64,000 nucleotides of DNA. Source: Sphagnum compactum (taxonomy: Eukaryota > Bryophyta > Sphagnopsida > Sphagnales). Every line of letters begins with the position of its first letter. Positions within the stretch are counted from its first letter, which is position 1. The notes under the pieces were generated by a model that was given only the letters and a program-made list of their open reading frames with translations, did not search any database and had not been told where the DNA came from. This document shows positions 1 through 15,835 of the stretch, piece by piece. The position numbers were made by a program, and so were the translations under genes. The stretch covers positions 18,848,001-18,912,000 of the forward strand of contig OZ234498.1 of assembly GCA_965153455.1 (NCBI GenBank). The letters are read 5' to 3'.

Positions 1-69
1 TCTATGGACACATTCATCCATGTATGTGATTAAAATCACATTAAGTTTTAAGCTACAAGCTCAAAGCTC

Positions 70-3000
70 CAAGCTCAAGCTTTACAGTCATGCACAAACC
101 ATCTTCAAGGACAAACCGATTGGTGTCGCTTTAGATCACAAGACTACAATCATAGACTTGTGTGATTTTTTCGACAAAGATGGAGCATTTCCAATCTTTG
201 TACACCCTTCAAACTTTTCATTTTTTAATCATATTTTTTTTAATGTTTCGCTCCAATCCTTTCCACATGTTGCTTCAAGGCTCACCATTTTTTTTTCATA
301 ATGCCATGGATTGCTTCAGGTAATGTATTTTGCCCCCTATGCCACTTTGGAGTTGAAAGAACTAAATTATAATACATTATGAATTAAGAATGTTCCTAAC
401 ATTATATCTGCATTAATTGTTGACGTTCTCTTTGAATTTCCTTTCATTGATGATCCACTTGGCCATTTTGGTTATATGCAAGGAATGGACAGGAAATACA
501 ATGGCCATTCTTGGTGGAAGGTCAAAATGACAAACATCAAGAATGATTTCAACCTTGTTTTTTACAAGATAAGGTGTTTGGGTCATTTGCAATGTCGAAA
601 CAAGCTCTGTAATTACTTCATTCTAAATGGAAGCCCCAATGAAATTACTTGGATTGGCAACAATGTTCAAGGTCTCAACAAGGATCATTTTGCTCTTAGT
701 TTGCCCTATTACAAAATCTACAATGTTGTGTCATTTTGTGTTAATTCATGTGTTGTTCACATGTATTATGTCACGCACAAGTAGGAAAATTTGATTCGAG
801 CAACTATTCATTTAAATACACATGAACATCCGATGGTGGAGGGTAGGTGTAGAGAAGTCATTAAGTGGAAGTTAAAGTTTTGGTCCATGAAAAGGTATCT
901 CACACCCCCATTGACTACCCCCATTGACAATTGCAATGTTGGTTGCAAGTAAAACATTTCAATCTTAGCACTTGTTCAACAAAGATGGTGAAGGGCTAAC
1001 AAAACCTTTGAAAGGAGACAAACTGTGCCAAGTCATGATGGACAAGTTCACAACCCTTTGTTCTCCCAATGTTAAGAATTTGGTTGCATCCTCTAAGCAT
1101 TGTCCAGGTAACAAAGCGTACATTTTTAGCATTCTAGCTCTCAATGCCAATAGTGGTTATGACGACATTCAAGATAGTTTTTTTCCCAAGACAACAATTT
1201 AGAGAAAAAATGTTCATGTTCAAAATGTTTGTGGATGGAATGGTAGTGGATGTGATTTGGTGAAGTGGATGCAGGTTGGTGGTGACCTCCAAACATTTTG
1301 GATCATATTTGATCATGTGAAACATGTTCAGGACTAAACAACCCTCACCTGCCATGTGATTGATGCAATTTATTATAAAGTGATGACGATTTTCATTTGT
1401 GACATGCAATATAAAGACACAGATACTCAATGTGTCTTATGGTGAAAGTTGAACAAGGTAGTGGCAATGAATGGTGTTCTTAATTCATATTTCAAAGGTT
1501 TCATGTTGATAATGTTCAAGCTAATTAGAACACAATGCAAATTGTGTATGGTAGTGGGGATATGAATGAATCAATGGTTGATAAGGAACAAACGTGTTAC
1601 TTCCACTAAACTCAATCTATGGACATACACACAAAACAATAAATCGACTTAGATATGCATCAACAACATAAGACCTTATGCTGGGAATATAAAAATGCCA
1701 CCTCATTGGAAGAAGTGAATGTTTGTTATGTAGCTATTTGGTGTTGGTGGTATTCCACAGGGGCTATAAATGTAGCTAGGTTTCAAAAGTTGGAAAATTG
1801 GTTCATTTTTTGCCATTTTCGTGTCAAACAATGGGGAAGCTTTATGATACATATAACTTTTTCATCCCTCCCTTGTATTTTCCATCCCATCTAGTTTAGA
1901 TGGCATGTTTACAATATGTTATAACTCATTTGAAAATGATGTTAACATACATATATTATGTTTTGTAGAAATTCACTTCAAAGGATCTTGCAGACATGCC
2001 CACCTACAACCTCTCAAAAATAATGCATAACATATGGCTTCAATAATAGGGGATAAGGGGAGCTTGCTTGTACATTACAACTTTTGATAATTATGTTCAA
2101 GCTTTCAAGCAAACAACATTGTATTACTATTTCAAAAAGGGTGGTCCATCATGTCAAGGGCCTAATAGGAATGAACTCCTTTTGCATAAAGTAACCCAAT
2201 CAAGTGACATGAAGCAATTTGTAAACGTAATTTTGAAATATGCATTGGGTTCATCTTTCAAAACTAAAATCACACACATGGGAGGGGAAGAAATTTTTGG
2301 TTCTTACAAATGGAAACCAAACTTGCCTCTATGATTAAAAGGGGATTCACATAGGCATGATCATGTCAATTTTTTTCATTCACGTGCCAACACATAACTT
2401 AAAAAATTGCATGGGCAAATTGAATGGCCTTCTTGTAGCATTGATTAGTATGAGGTTGTGGATATCATTAATGGAAGTGTTGAGGCCCTGAAAACTCCCT
2501 GTAAAGACGAAGTGTGGCATATAGAATGATGTCCCCTTGCCTCGCACATCTAATGTTCAACATTGCAAAAAACCACCAACCATTTTTGTACCAACCAAGG
2601 ATAATTACCAAGTCAACTACCATTAATGTTTCTACCCTTATTTATTCATATTTGTCCTCTAAGTTCACATGTGCACTCTTTTGTTTGCTTCATGAGTTTT
2701 GGTTCTGTGTAGATGACATAAACCATTGTGTGGGGGGTACAAAGCGTAAGTATGCAACCAACAGACTAGTAATTCTATCTATTTGGCCTATGCAAAAAAA
2801 GATCAATCTTTCACAAGATGAAGTGAAGTCTTTTGAAGAAAAAGGTCTTTTTCTCAGTAAACAATAACATATCCTTCCTCAAAGTCTATTTTGTGGGGAA
2901 AATTCCATTCCAATAATCAATTCGTAGATGCAATGTCATGGTCCACAACACCAAATGGGAAAGCTACTTGACACACACTACCATTTATGATGTCAAAATA

Positions 3001-3265
3001 GCGTTATAATCAATGAGAAGTTGGCCGACTTCTTGTAACAACTTTTAAACCACCATTGGAAGTTCCTACTCTTGGATATTGACAAATCTATAAGATTATA
3101 TGTGGCAAAATTTCAAACAAGAGTCAATATGAAATTACAATTGGGAACTTCCCAACATGCACTTGTATGGATTTTGTGATTATGATTTTAAATTCATTGG
3201 GGAAATGAGGAAATTGAATGCCGTGTAAACACTTGTACTATGCATTGTAGCATGTCATGCTTTGT
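70..3265 (+). mobile_element. Decayed MULE/MuDR-like transposase remnant
   Basis: Plus-strand blocks of a transposase can be followed through several frames and many stops. An N-terminal block reads LCDFFDKDGAFPIFVHP (about 160-215). The blocks GHFGYMQGMD, GHSWWKVKMTNI and RCLGHLQC lie at 460-600. A core block near 1370-1500 reads CDMQYKDT followed by FKGFM. Next come YGSGDMN and ERTCYFH (about 1545-1605), then HKTLCWEYKNATSLEE with a CWWYSTG block (1665-1765). A tail at 2080-2330 reads SSDMKQFVN and GSSFKTKITH. At about 3153-3235 a SWIM-type zinc finger is still legible: TCTCMDF, about twenty residues, then PCKHLYY. SWIM fingers and this block order are typical of MULE-class transposases. 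There is no intact ORF longer than about 117 codons and I found no terminal inverted repeats, so the borders are approximate. It is non-functional. Family assignment is by remembered motif similarity only. Confidence 0.72.
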
Positions 3266-4019
3266 GAGTAGTTTCAAATTTTCATTCATTTTTCACCTTG
3301 TTGCAATGAAGTTTGTCGCTTGTTGGCTTGTTTTGGAGCTTTTATTTTGGAGTAATAATCAAAAGTGACGCCAAAAATTGTAAAAAATATTGTTCATTGT
3401 AACATTTGAAATGATGTTATGTGTATTGCTCCAAGGCCAAAAATTGCGCCAATTGTTACTATTTTGATTTACTAAATGATTGAATTAATGTCAAGGTTCA
3501 TAGGTATGAATCATGTTTCATTATGTGAGAATTCGCACATTAGATTGAGTGTGTTAATTAAATATTGATTAATAAATGCACAACATTATAAATTGGGTGG
3601 TCTAATTACCTCCTTTTATTCCTACCCCTAAACAAAATTAGGAAAATATTTTTAAATTGTGAGTAAAATGTTCAATTAATGTATATGGGAAATTTTTGTC
3701 ATGTAAACATAATATACTTTGTATAAACGTCAAAAAATTCTATCTATGTGGTAAGAATATTTTATTTACATGGCAAAAATATTCCAAATAAATATTTTGT
3801 GCTCACAATAATCAGTCTCACATGCTCACGTCTTACATTCATAGGTTCATAGCTCATGCAGTAGTTATGTTGGTAGTATATTAGTTGTTTTGGAGCTTTA
3901 GTTGTAAGGTAGTTTAGTTATTGTGGACATGATTTTTTATAGTGTATGATGTAAAAATTGAACCAAAGGGCAATGGTGTCTTGGACATACATGAAGATGC
4001 ACTTTTTATCACATATTTG

Positions 4020-5400
4020 TAAATATATCCTAATTGAATTAACATCCAAGGAGCATGACCAAATTGTCCATAGGGCCAAATGGTTCAAATAAGAAGGTGA
4101 TTCCTTCTTATGGGTGTGGATAGTGCCTAGTCTAGAACAACATCAAGACCTTGTATAACATGTTCATGAAAAGTTGGGCCATTTTGGGCTTCAACAAACT
4201 CACAACTTTCTCCAAGCACATTACTAATGGCAATAAATGCCACTATAGTTTAGTAATTTTTTGTTGATGTGTGGTGTGTGACCAAATGCAAATGTCATTC
4301 AATTCACCTACACCTCATTTGCAACCATTTCCCATTATTGGGCTTGATTATCAATGAAGTTTAGATTTTGCTAGCATGTTGAGTTTGATAGTGTGACATA
4401 ATTAATATGTTTTGGTTATGATTAAACATTGTTCAAAGTGACAAGAGTTGATGCCATTGCTAAATTGCAATAATGAGGGAGTTGCCTATGCATTTTAAAA
4501 TATAATGTCCAATAGGTTTGGCACCTTGATCACAATATTCCTTAACCAAGGTACAAAATTTCGTGGGGAATTAAAAAAGTTGTGTGAGAAAACATTGATT
4601 AAACATCCTACAATGTCATGAAACCATCTTGAGGCAAATTGGTTAGCTAAATGGATGGTATACATGGTGAAATGAGATTTGCACAAATATTTTCAAGAGG
4701 GCCATATTAAAAAGTGGGATTTACAACTACCATGGTTAACTATGGGATATAAGATCAATCGGTAAGTTTTTTTTGCATTATTTTCATTTTATTTGTTAAT
4801 ATTATATTATAACCCCAAGTTATCAACCTTAATATGTCGAGATGCAATGGTAATAATCAATTTGGATGATTCAAATGTATGACTTCGAGCAAGTGAACAG
4901 TGAACAACTTTATTCCAACATGTAATGCCAATGGATGTGGAAAATTTGGCAATTTCCTGGCATCATGATACATTACGTTATGCCATTATTCAAAGAAATG
5001 GTTAGCATTGACTTCATAGATTCAAGTCGAAAAAAAATGTGTACTTGCAATAGATAACACTAATTATGTTGGATGTGACTATGGGACATGTTATTTTGCA
5101 TCTTTGGAAGTTGTTACCTTTCGGAGTATTGTTGTTGGAAGGTTGAGATGGTTAGACATGGAAGGACCACATGCATAATTGTGTGTTGTGTCATCTTCTT
5201 AATGTGGATGGCCAAATTGACCCATCTTCAACTATTGTCCATGTTGTCCTATGATATATGTTATGTGAACAATCTTCAAGGATAACCACTATGTTGATTT
5301 ATGGTTGATGTTCCAAAAGATGACATATGGGATGTCTTATGCCACTAGTGAAAAAAGTATTAATTGAAAATATATTTTGCCCTTGGTGCTAAAATAAATC
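4020..5400 (+). mobile_element. Decayed Ty3/gypsy integrase with C-terminal PHD-like finger
   Basis: Plus-strand remnants of the 3' end of a Ty3/gypsy pol gene. Around 4150-4330 an H2C2-type region is visible (VHEKLGHFG ... then Cys-rich VWCVTKCKC). At 4465-4765 the integrase core reads NNEGVAYAF, RFGTLITIF, NQGTKFRGELKKLCEKTLI, then KKWDLQLPWLTMGYK. Acidic catalytic positions are partly lost: DQGT has become NQGT. After the integrase, at about 5190-5400, comes HLLNVDGQID and a cysteine/histidine-rich stretch ending HMGCLMP ... FCPWC, spaced like the second half of a PHD finger. Stops interrupt every block. Nothing of protease or RT from this copy is present upstream; the MULE remnant lies there instead. 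I found no LTRs. Confidence 0.72.
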
Positions 5401-6154
5401 GAAAAACATTTGTAGTTATATGATAGGGAATAGATCCTAAATATTTCTCCATGATGATTCACAATTGGTTAAAGATTTGGGGGATTACAATTAAGTAATT
5501 AATGATGGAGCTCACATAAGTTGCATTCAACCTACAAATCCTTCCATTTTAGAATCAAGGTGTTCATTATTGGTGGGTTCAAATAGGAATTTTGAACAAT
5601 GGTTAGGTAGGCTAGGTAAGTTACCTACCATATAGTACATGGGCATCTTCAACATAAATTAAATCATTTTGTATTTTGTCAAAATTTTGACAAGTAATCA
5701 GCCCCATATGTTAAAAAATTTAGACACACAATCAATATCATAAAAACCACATTTGAAAGCAACCAGATTCAAACTTTGGCCTAGTCCGTTCAAATGTCCT
5801 ATTTGTGAACCATCTAACCAGAAGGACAACAAGAAACTCATGACAACTATTGCGCTTTCAATAATCATATTCCTAACTTGAAAAAAAATTCAAATTTTAA
5901 AACTATATTAAAGTTAAAATGTAAAAATATGTTAATTATTCAACACACAAGTGTGGGAGCTGCCCGAGTACTAAATGGTATTAGGTATCTGGCTATCTTT
6001 CAAGGCTGGGTACTTAGTAGATAGTCTACATTAAGACTACAAATTCAACAAAATATGAAATCTCTGACTAGGGCATTTTATCACTACTATCCAAGCTTGA
6101 TCATGTAAGTGTATGTGACATGCTTATATAGTCATATGCATTTTTAATCTTGAA
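5401..6154. other. Intergenic, no gene seen
   Basis: AT-rich sequence between the gypsy remnant and the CTAGGTAG array. It contains short precursors of that array (for example GGTAGGCTAGGTAAG near 5610) but no reading frame with recognisable coding content on either strand. Confidence 0.5.
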
Positions 6155-6378
6155 TCTAGGTAAGTACTTGGGGCTAAGTACTTAGTGTAGATAGCTAGGT
6201 AAGCTAGGTAGGCTAAGTAAGTATGCTAAGTAGGCTAGTTAACTAGGTGTTAGGTGAGTTAATTAATCTAATTAGGTATGTCACCTAGCTATGTAGGTAG
6301 GTTGGGTAGCTAGGTAGTTAGATTACATGAATTAGATTAAGTAAATAGGTAGGTAGCTAAGTAGGGTAGGCTAGGTGG
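6155..6378. repeat. Degenerate CTAGGTAG/AAGTAGCTAGG simple-repeat array
   Basis: About 220 bp made largely of 4-base words TAGG, TAGC, AAGT and AGGT in irregular order, giving many CTAGGTAG and GCTAGGTAAG strings. It looks like an old tetranucleotide microsatellite diversified by slippage and point mutation. One side effect is a dense run of AGGTAAG-like splice-donor look-alikes. No coding content. Confidence 0.8.
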
Positions 6379-7146
6379 GGGGTCATGAGGAATGGCATTT
6401 GGGAACACTTAATGAACCAAAAAGGCTCTTCAGGGACTCGACTGGATTGGATGAGGATCTTCATCCACAACAAATGGGATGCAACTCCCAATGGGCTTGT
6501 TGATTTGCCCCACGCATTGCGAGGAGTGATGACATCGATTTATCTTGTAAAGGTGTTATAAGAGAATACAAAGCCTAGGGCGCGGCCCTAAAGGTGGGAC
6601 ACTTGGAAGTGGGACTTTAGTAAAATTCAGGTCCAAGTTCAACTCTTGCCTCGCAATGGGCCCTTATTTCAAGGATATCTCATTCTTAGGTCCTTACCTC
6701 ACAGTCAATGATTCCTTTAAAAGCCCTTACACCCCTCTTTCAGTTTATTGCTTTAAGGACCCTTGCCCTCATTTCTCGGGCCCTTACTTCCCTTTTTTTA
6801 GCAGTTTACTCGATGATTGCTTCTAAGGGCCGGCCCTTCAGTCCTGTTGGTTTCCATTCCACCGAGACTTCCTGGAGCGGCCTCACAGTCGACCCGTTTT
6901 CTGTTGGGTCCTTCATAACCCCTTCGAAGGAAACAGATTGGGGGTGTCCGGCACCAAGATTGGTGTTTCTTCGCATCGATTTCACAGCGGCTGTTTCTGT
7001 TTTGATGCACAGATCAGAATTGTGTGCTCTTAAAGACTCAAAGATGGTTTTCTAATCTACAGTTTGTGTGGTGGGTTTTGGGGGAAAAGCTTTGTGCTGT
7101 GAACCGGCGAAAGAAAGAGCCGGCCTTTTTCAAGGAGACTCGTGTG
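6379..7146 (+). promoter_or_regulatory. Upstream region of the RlmN-like gene
   Basis: Composition becomes more GC-rich from about 6400 and CpG-containing words (CGCGGCCC, GGCCGGCCC) appear, as expected around a gene start. Between 6650 and 6800 the phrase GGCCCTTAC/GTCCTTACCTC recurs about six times in loosely spaced form. I could not identify a TATA box or transcription start with certainty. Open frames on both strands here (for example 6708-7055) have no recognisable product and are treated as chance. Confidence 0.35.
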
Positions 7147-13007
<5,861 letters not shown>

Positions 13008-14242
13008 CAAGGCATTTTCACCTAGGGTGCTATGTTCTACCCTCTTTCCGATCCATTCTCTTAAGACATTGTCATGTCCCTAGTTTTGGTTGTTAGAATA
13101 AGAATGGCCACCATTTTGTTTGTCCTCATCTGAAATGGTTCAGTGCTCGTACTTTTGTCTCACACATATATTCCCAAACCATACGTTATGTATATTTTTG
13201 CGAAGGCCTGCTGTCAGTGCCATGTGAAGTTCAGTTTTGAGCCAGTTTCATCAAAATGGAGAAAATGACAATGGAGAAACATTTGGGGATACACATGGGT
13301 CACTTTGTATTTGTCAGAATGCAGTAAGGTCCCATCACATTTCAGGTATGTATTGGCAGACAAAACGCCAGGCCTTTGGTTAGATCTTTTCACCAAAGGT
13401 TAATGTCTTTCTGGAACTGTCTAGAGAAGGGTCTATGGTCTATGTTGGTATCACACCTGTGCTACTTCCTTCTGAGAGACCTCTCATCAGCCAGAGAGAA
13501 AGACTTTCTGCTAGAAGGCTTGGTTGATGCATTTGATCATGCATTTTGCTACCAGATCTTGATTTGTGAGGCTCAGAATGTTACAATCAGGTCATTGTGT
13601 TTTTGCAGTAATCTGCAACAAAGTCTCAGCTCAATTGCCAAAGAAACATTTGGCAGATATTAAAACTGACAACAGCAACAAAAGCCTGCTCCAATACAGA
13701 AGAAACATTGAAAACCAACAAATCGAAGAAGTTGTCAGTAGGGGACGAGATCCCAAATCACAAACCAAACATCTGAAGCATAATAGTTTAATGGTCATGT
13801 TTGTTAATCTTCACAAACCTGAAGGATGCTTTGAGCTGGCAACTAGAGTTTTGTAGTTGCAAAGAAAAAGGTTCAATGGTCTTTTCCAACTGATGAGTGA
13901 AGGTACAACCAGGCAAACCTTGGAAGTCTTCCCATTGTTCTTTGTGTCTTCTACTGAAGTCGAGTGGAGGAAGTCTGATGGTGAAGCAGACAAGCTTCTT
14001 TATATACAATTGCCCATCCCCTGCGCTGAATACCCTACAGTGAGCAAGCTTCATCATCCAGAGTCTTCAGCTTCTCTGCAGATATTGCATATCCCGTCAA
14101 AAACAGTTTGCAAACTGGAGGAAAAAAACTATGAACAAGAAGAGCATCACACAGTCGGTAGTGTCTTCAGGATCCCAATGGCTTAGGATGTGGAAAACAG
14201 AAGAGAGATGTCCTGGGATGACCATCAAGGGTTCATACGCAA
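13008..14242 (+). other. 3' flank of the RlmN-like gene; no identified gene
   Basis: Contains the 3' UTR of the RlmN-like gene and then sequence of moderate GC. Frames at 13376-13663, 13566-13856 and 13857-14186 overlap one another, have no recognisable domain, and the first lacks a convincing context. Part may be a longer 3' UTR. The convergent small gene on the minus strand ends at 14243. Confidence 0.4.
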
Positions 14243-14635
14243 TCAAGTCGATGGACGTGCTCCGTAGCAGCGGTTCATGTGATTTCCTCCTACACGGTTG
14301 CCGTGCTCGTCGTACAGAATAAGACCAGAGAAAGCCAGAGGCTCGCAGCGCTCTCCTCGCAGAATGCGGCGTTTCCAGAGAGCAGGGTGCTGGTGGTGGT
14401 GCTCCAGGGGCGCTCCAACTGATCCATCATTGTTCCTCCTCCTCTCCTCCTCCTCCTCCTCCTCTGCTTCGACCACGGCGACCGCGCCTCCCCCCTTGGC
14501 ATTATTGTTACAATGCGGTTTGAAGCCCCTGCTGTGATCGTCTCTTCGCGGCAAAGATTCCTCCTCCTGTTCTTCTTCTTCTTCTTCCCCGTCCTGATGC
14601 AGCACTCGTGGCCCATGAATTACGCACATCCCCAT
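14243..14635 (-). CDS. Small acidic plant protein with WKRRIL...CEPL.FSG.I.YDE motif
   Basis: Intronless minus-strand ORF of 130 codons, starting MGMCVIHG and ending ARPST. Two glutamate runs (near residues 17-26 and 57-64) flank a basic/His-containing linker. The C-terminal third carries LWKRRILRGERCEPLAFSG then LILYDEHGN. A block of this form (W.R.I..GE.C.PL.FSG.I.YD..G) is, from memory, shared by uncharacterised short proteins of land plants; no biochemical role is known to me. The segment is markedly more GC- and CpG-rich than its surroundings, which supports a real gene. The plus strand over the same bases gives only poly-Ser/poly-Phe shadows. It is convergent with the RlmN-like gene. 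A possible splice donor GTAGGAGG right after HGNR V leaves the last 15 residues uncertain. Confidence 0.6.
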   Translation of the reverse strand: MGMCVIHGPRVLHQDGEEEEEEQEEESLPRRDDHSRGFKPHCNNNAKGGGAVAVVEAEEEEEEERRRNNDGSVGAPLEHHHQHPALWKRRILRGERCEPLAFSGLILYDEHGNRVGGNHMNRCYGARPST

Positions 14636-14639
14636 GACG

Positions 14640-15540
14640 ACGACGATGGCTCGATACTTAAACTAGTAACAACAGATGTCCAACTCGTTCGAGTGGATGT
14701 CGCCCCCTTTGCAAAGATTGACGAAGAAACAAACTGCCAAGACTCAAAACAGCTACTTCCAATTTTAAGCTGTGTAAAAGCCCATGAACAAACCCATGGA
14801 TGAGAGCTTTACGAAAATTTGGAACTCCCTTGGCTGCCACCTTCAGGTGTCCATTACTTCTGTAAAGCACCTGTCCGAGGGGCTTTATGCTACACATATA
14901 TCTACATACATACACATCACCAAGTTCTCAATGTTTTGACATCAAGTTCCCAAACGCATTCCCACCATGTTCCCAATAGCACCGCACTTTTATCACAAAA
15001 CCTTCTCATAATGTTAAACTCTCAAGGGAAGAATTCATAGAATTCATAGAATTCTATTTTCAGAGTTTAAACTTTTATTTGGGGGAGTGTCTCTAAGGTT
15101 TCAGAATTTACACAAAACCTTAGAGCAGATTCACCAATACTGGGAACCTTAGGCATCCAACAATATTTCTCCATTCAAGATTATTTATCAAAGCTTTCCC
15201 CAGCCCTTACCTGCAAACATCAAACTGAGACTGTGAAAGATAAGAGACCTGTACAGAAATGCCAGCCAAAAAACCTGAACTAGTAAAGTTTCTCCTAGTA
15301 TGGGTGGAGCTGCTCTTCGAATCGTCCTCCAATGAAAATTCTCCTTGACTTAAATGCGAGTGGTGCCTTCAGCAATGTAAAGACTTACGTGGTGAAAATT
15401 TCTTTCCATATAATTTAAGATGGGAATAAGAGGGAGGCGCGTTATAAACCATATGGATCCCCTTCAATGTTTTTGTGTTTGTATTTAGTTAAACCACCGG
15501 TAGGTAGAATGACTCAAGAAATTTTTAAAACATCAGAGAA
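14640..15540. other. Upstream flank of the small minus-strand gene; no other gene seen
   Basis: Presumed promoter and 5' flank of the minus-strand gene. It includes a short iterated palindromic word, AGAATTCAT(A) repeated three times near 15030-15054. No recognisable coding content. Confidence 0.4.
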
Positions 15541-15676
15541 AACAATCTTGTTCTTTAGGCGACATACTTTAGCAATTTAACCCATATATCTAGTGGATGA
15601 TTTCAAATGCCCATCCACTATACATATATATATGGGTCAAATTGCTAAAGTTCATAGCCTAAAGAAGAAGATTGTT
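15541..15676. repeat. Long imperfect foldback (hairpin)
   Basis: Left arm 15541-15599 and right arm 15611-15676 are reverse complements over roughly 60 nt with a few mismatches and a small AT expansion. Both arms contain AACAATCTT, TTCTTTAGGC and AGCAATTT, and the apex is TAGTGGATG / CATCCACTA around an 11-nt loop. This could be a MITE, a microRNA-like precursor or a hairpin-siRNA source. No flanking target-site duplication is obvious. Confidence 0.75.
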
Positions 15677-15767
15677 AATGTACAACTCATCAAACTGTCC
15701 CCATCTCCCTTTCCTTGTACTCCACCAACAGCCTATTCACAGAAAGGATGGCTAACTCCTCCGATGA

Positions 15768-15835
15768 AACTTGTGTGAATCTTGTTGAATTATTTCCAAG
15801 TAACTTGTGTGAATCTTGTTGAATTATTTCCAAGT
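15768..15835. repeat. Tandem duplication, two 34-bp units
   Basis: The unit begins AACTTGTGTGAATCTTG and ends ATTTCCAAGT. The two copies are essentially identical, so the duplication is recent. Confidence 0.9.

Noticed and set aside
13376-13856. Two overlapping plus-strand ORFs after the RlmN-like gene
   Set aside because: Overlapping frames with no recognisable domain; more simply 3' flank of the gene.
14298-14803. Plus-strand Ser-rich and Phe-rich ORFs
   Set aside because: They mirror the Glu-coding runs of the minus-strand small gene.
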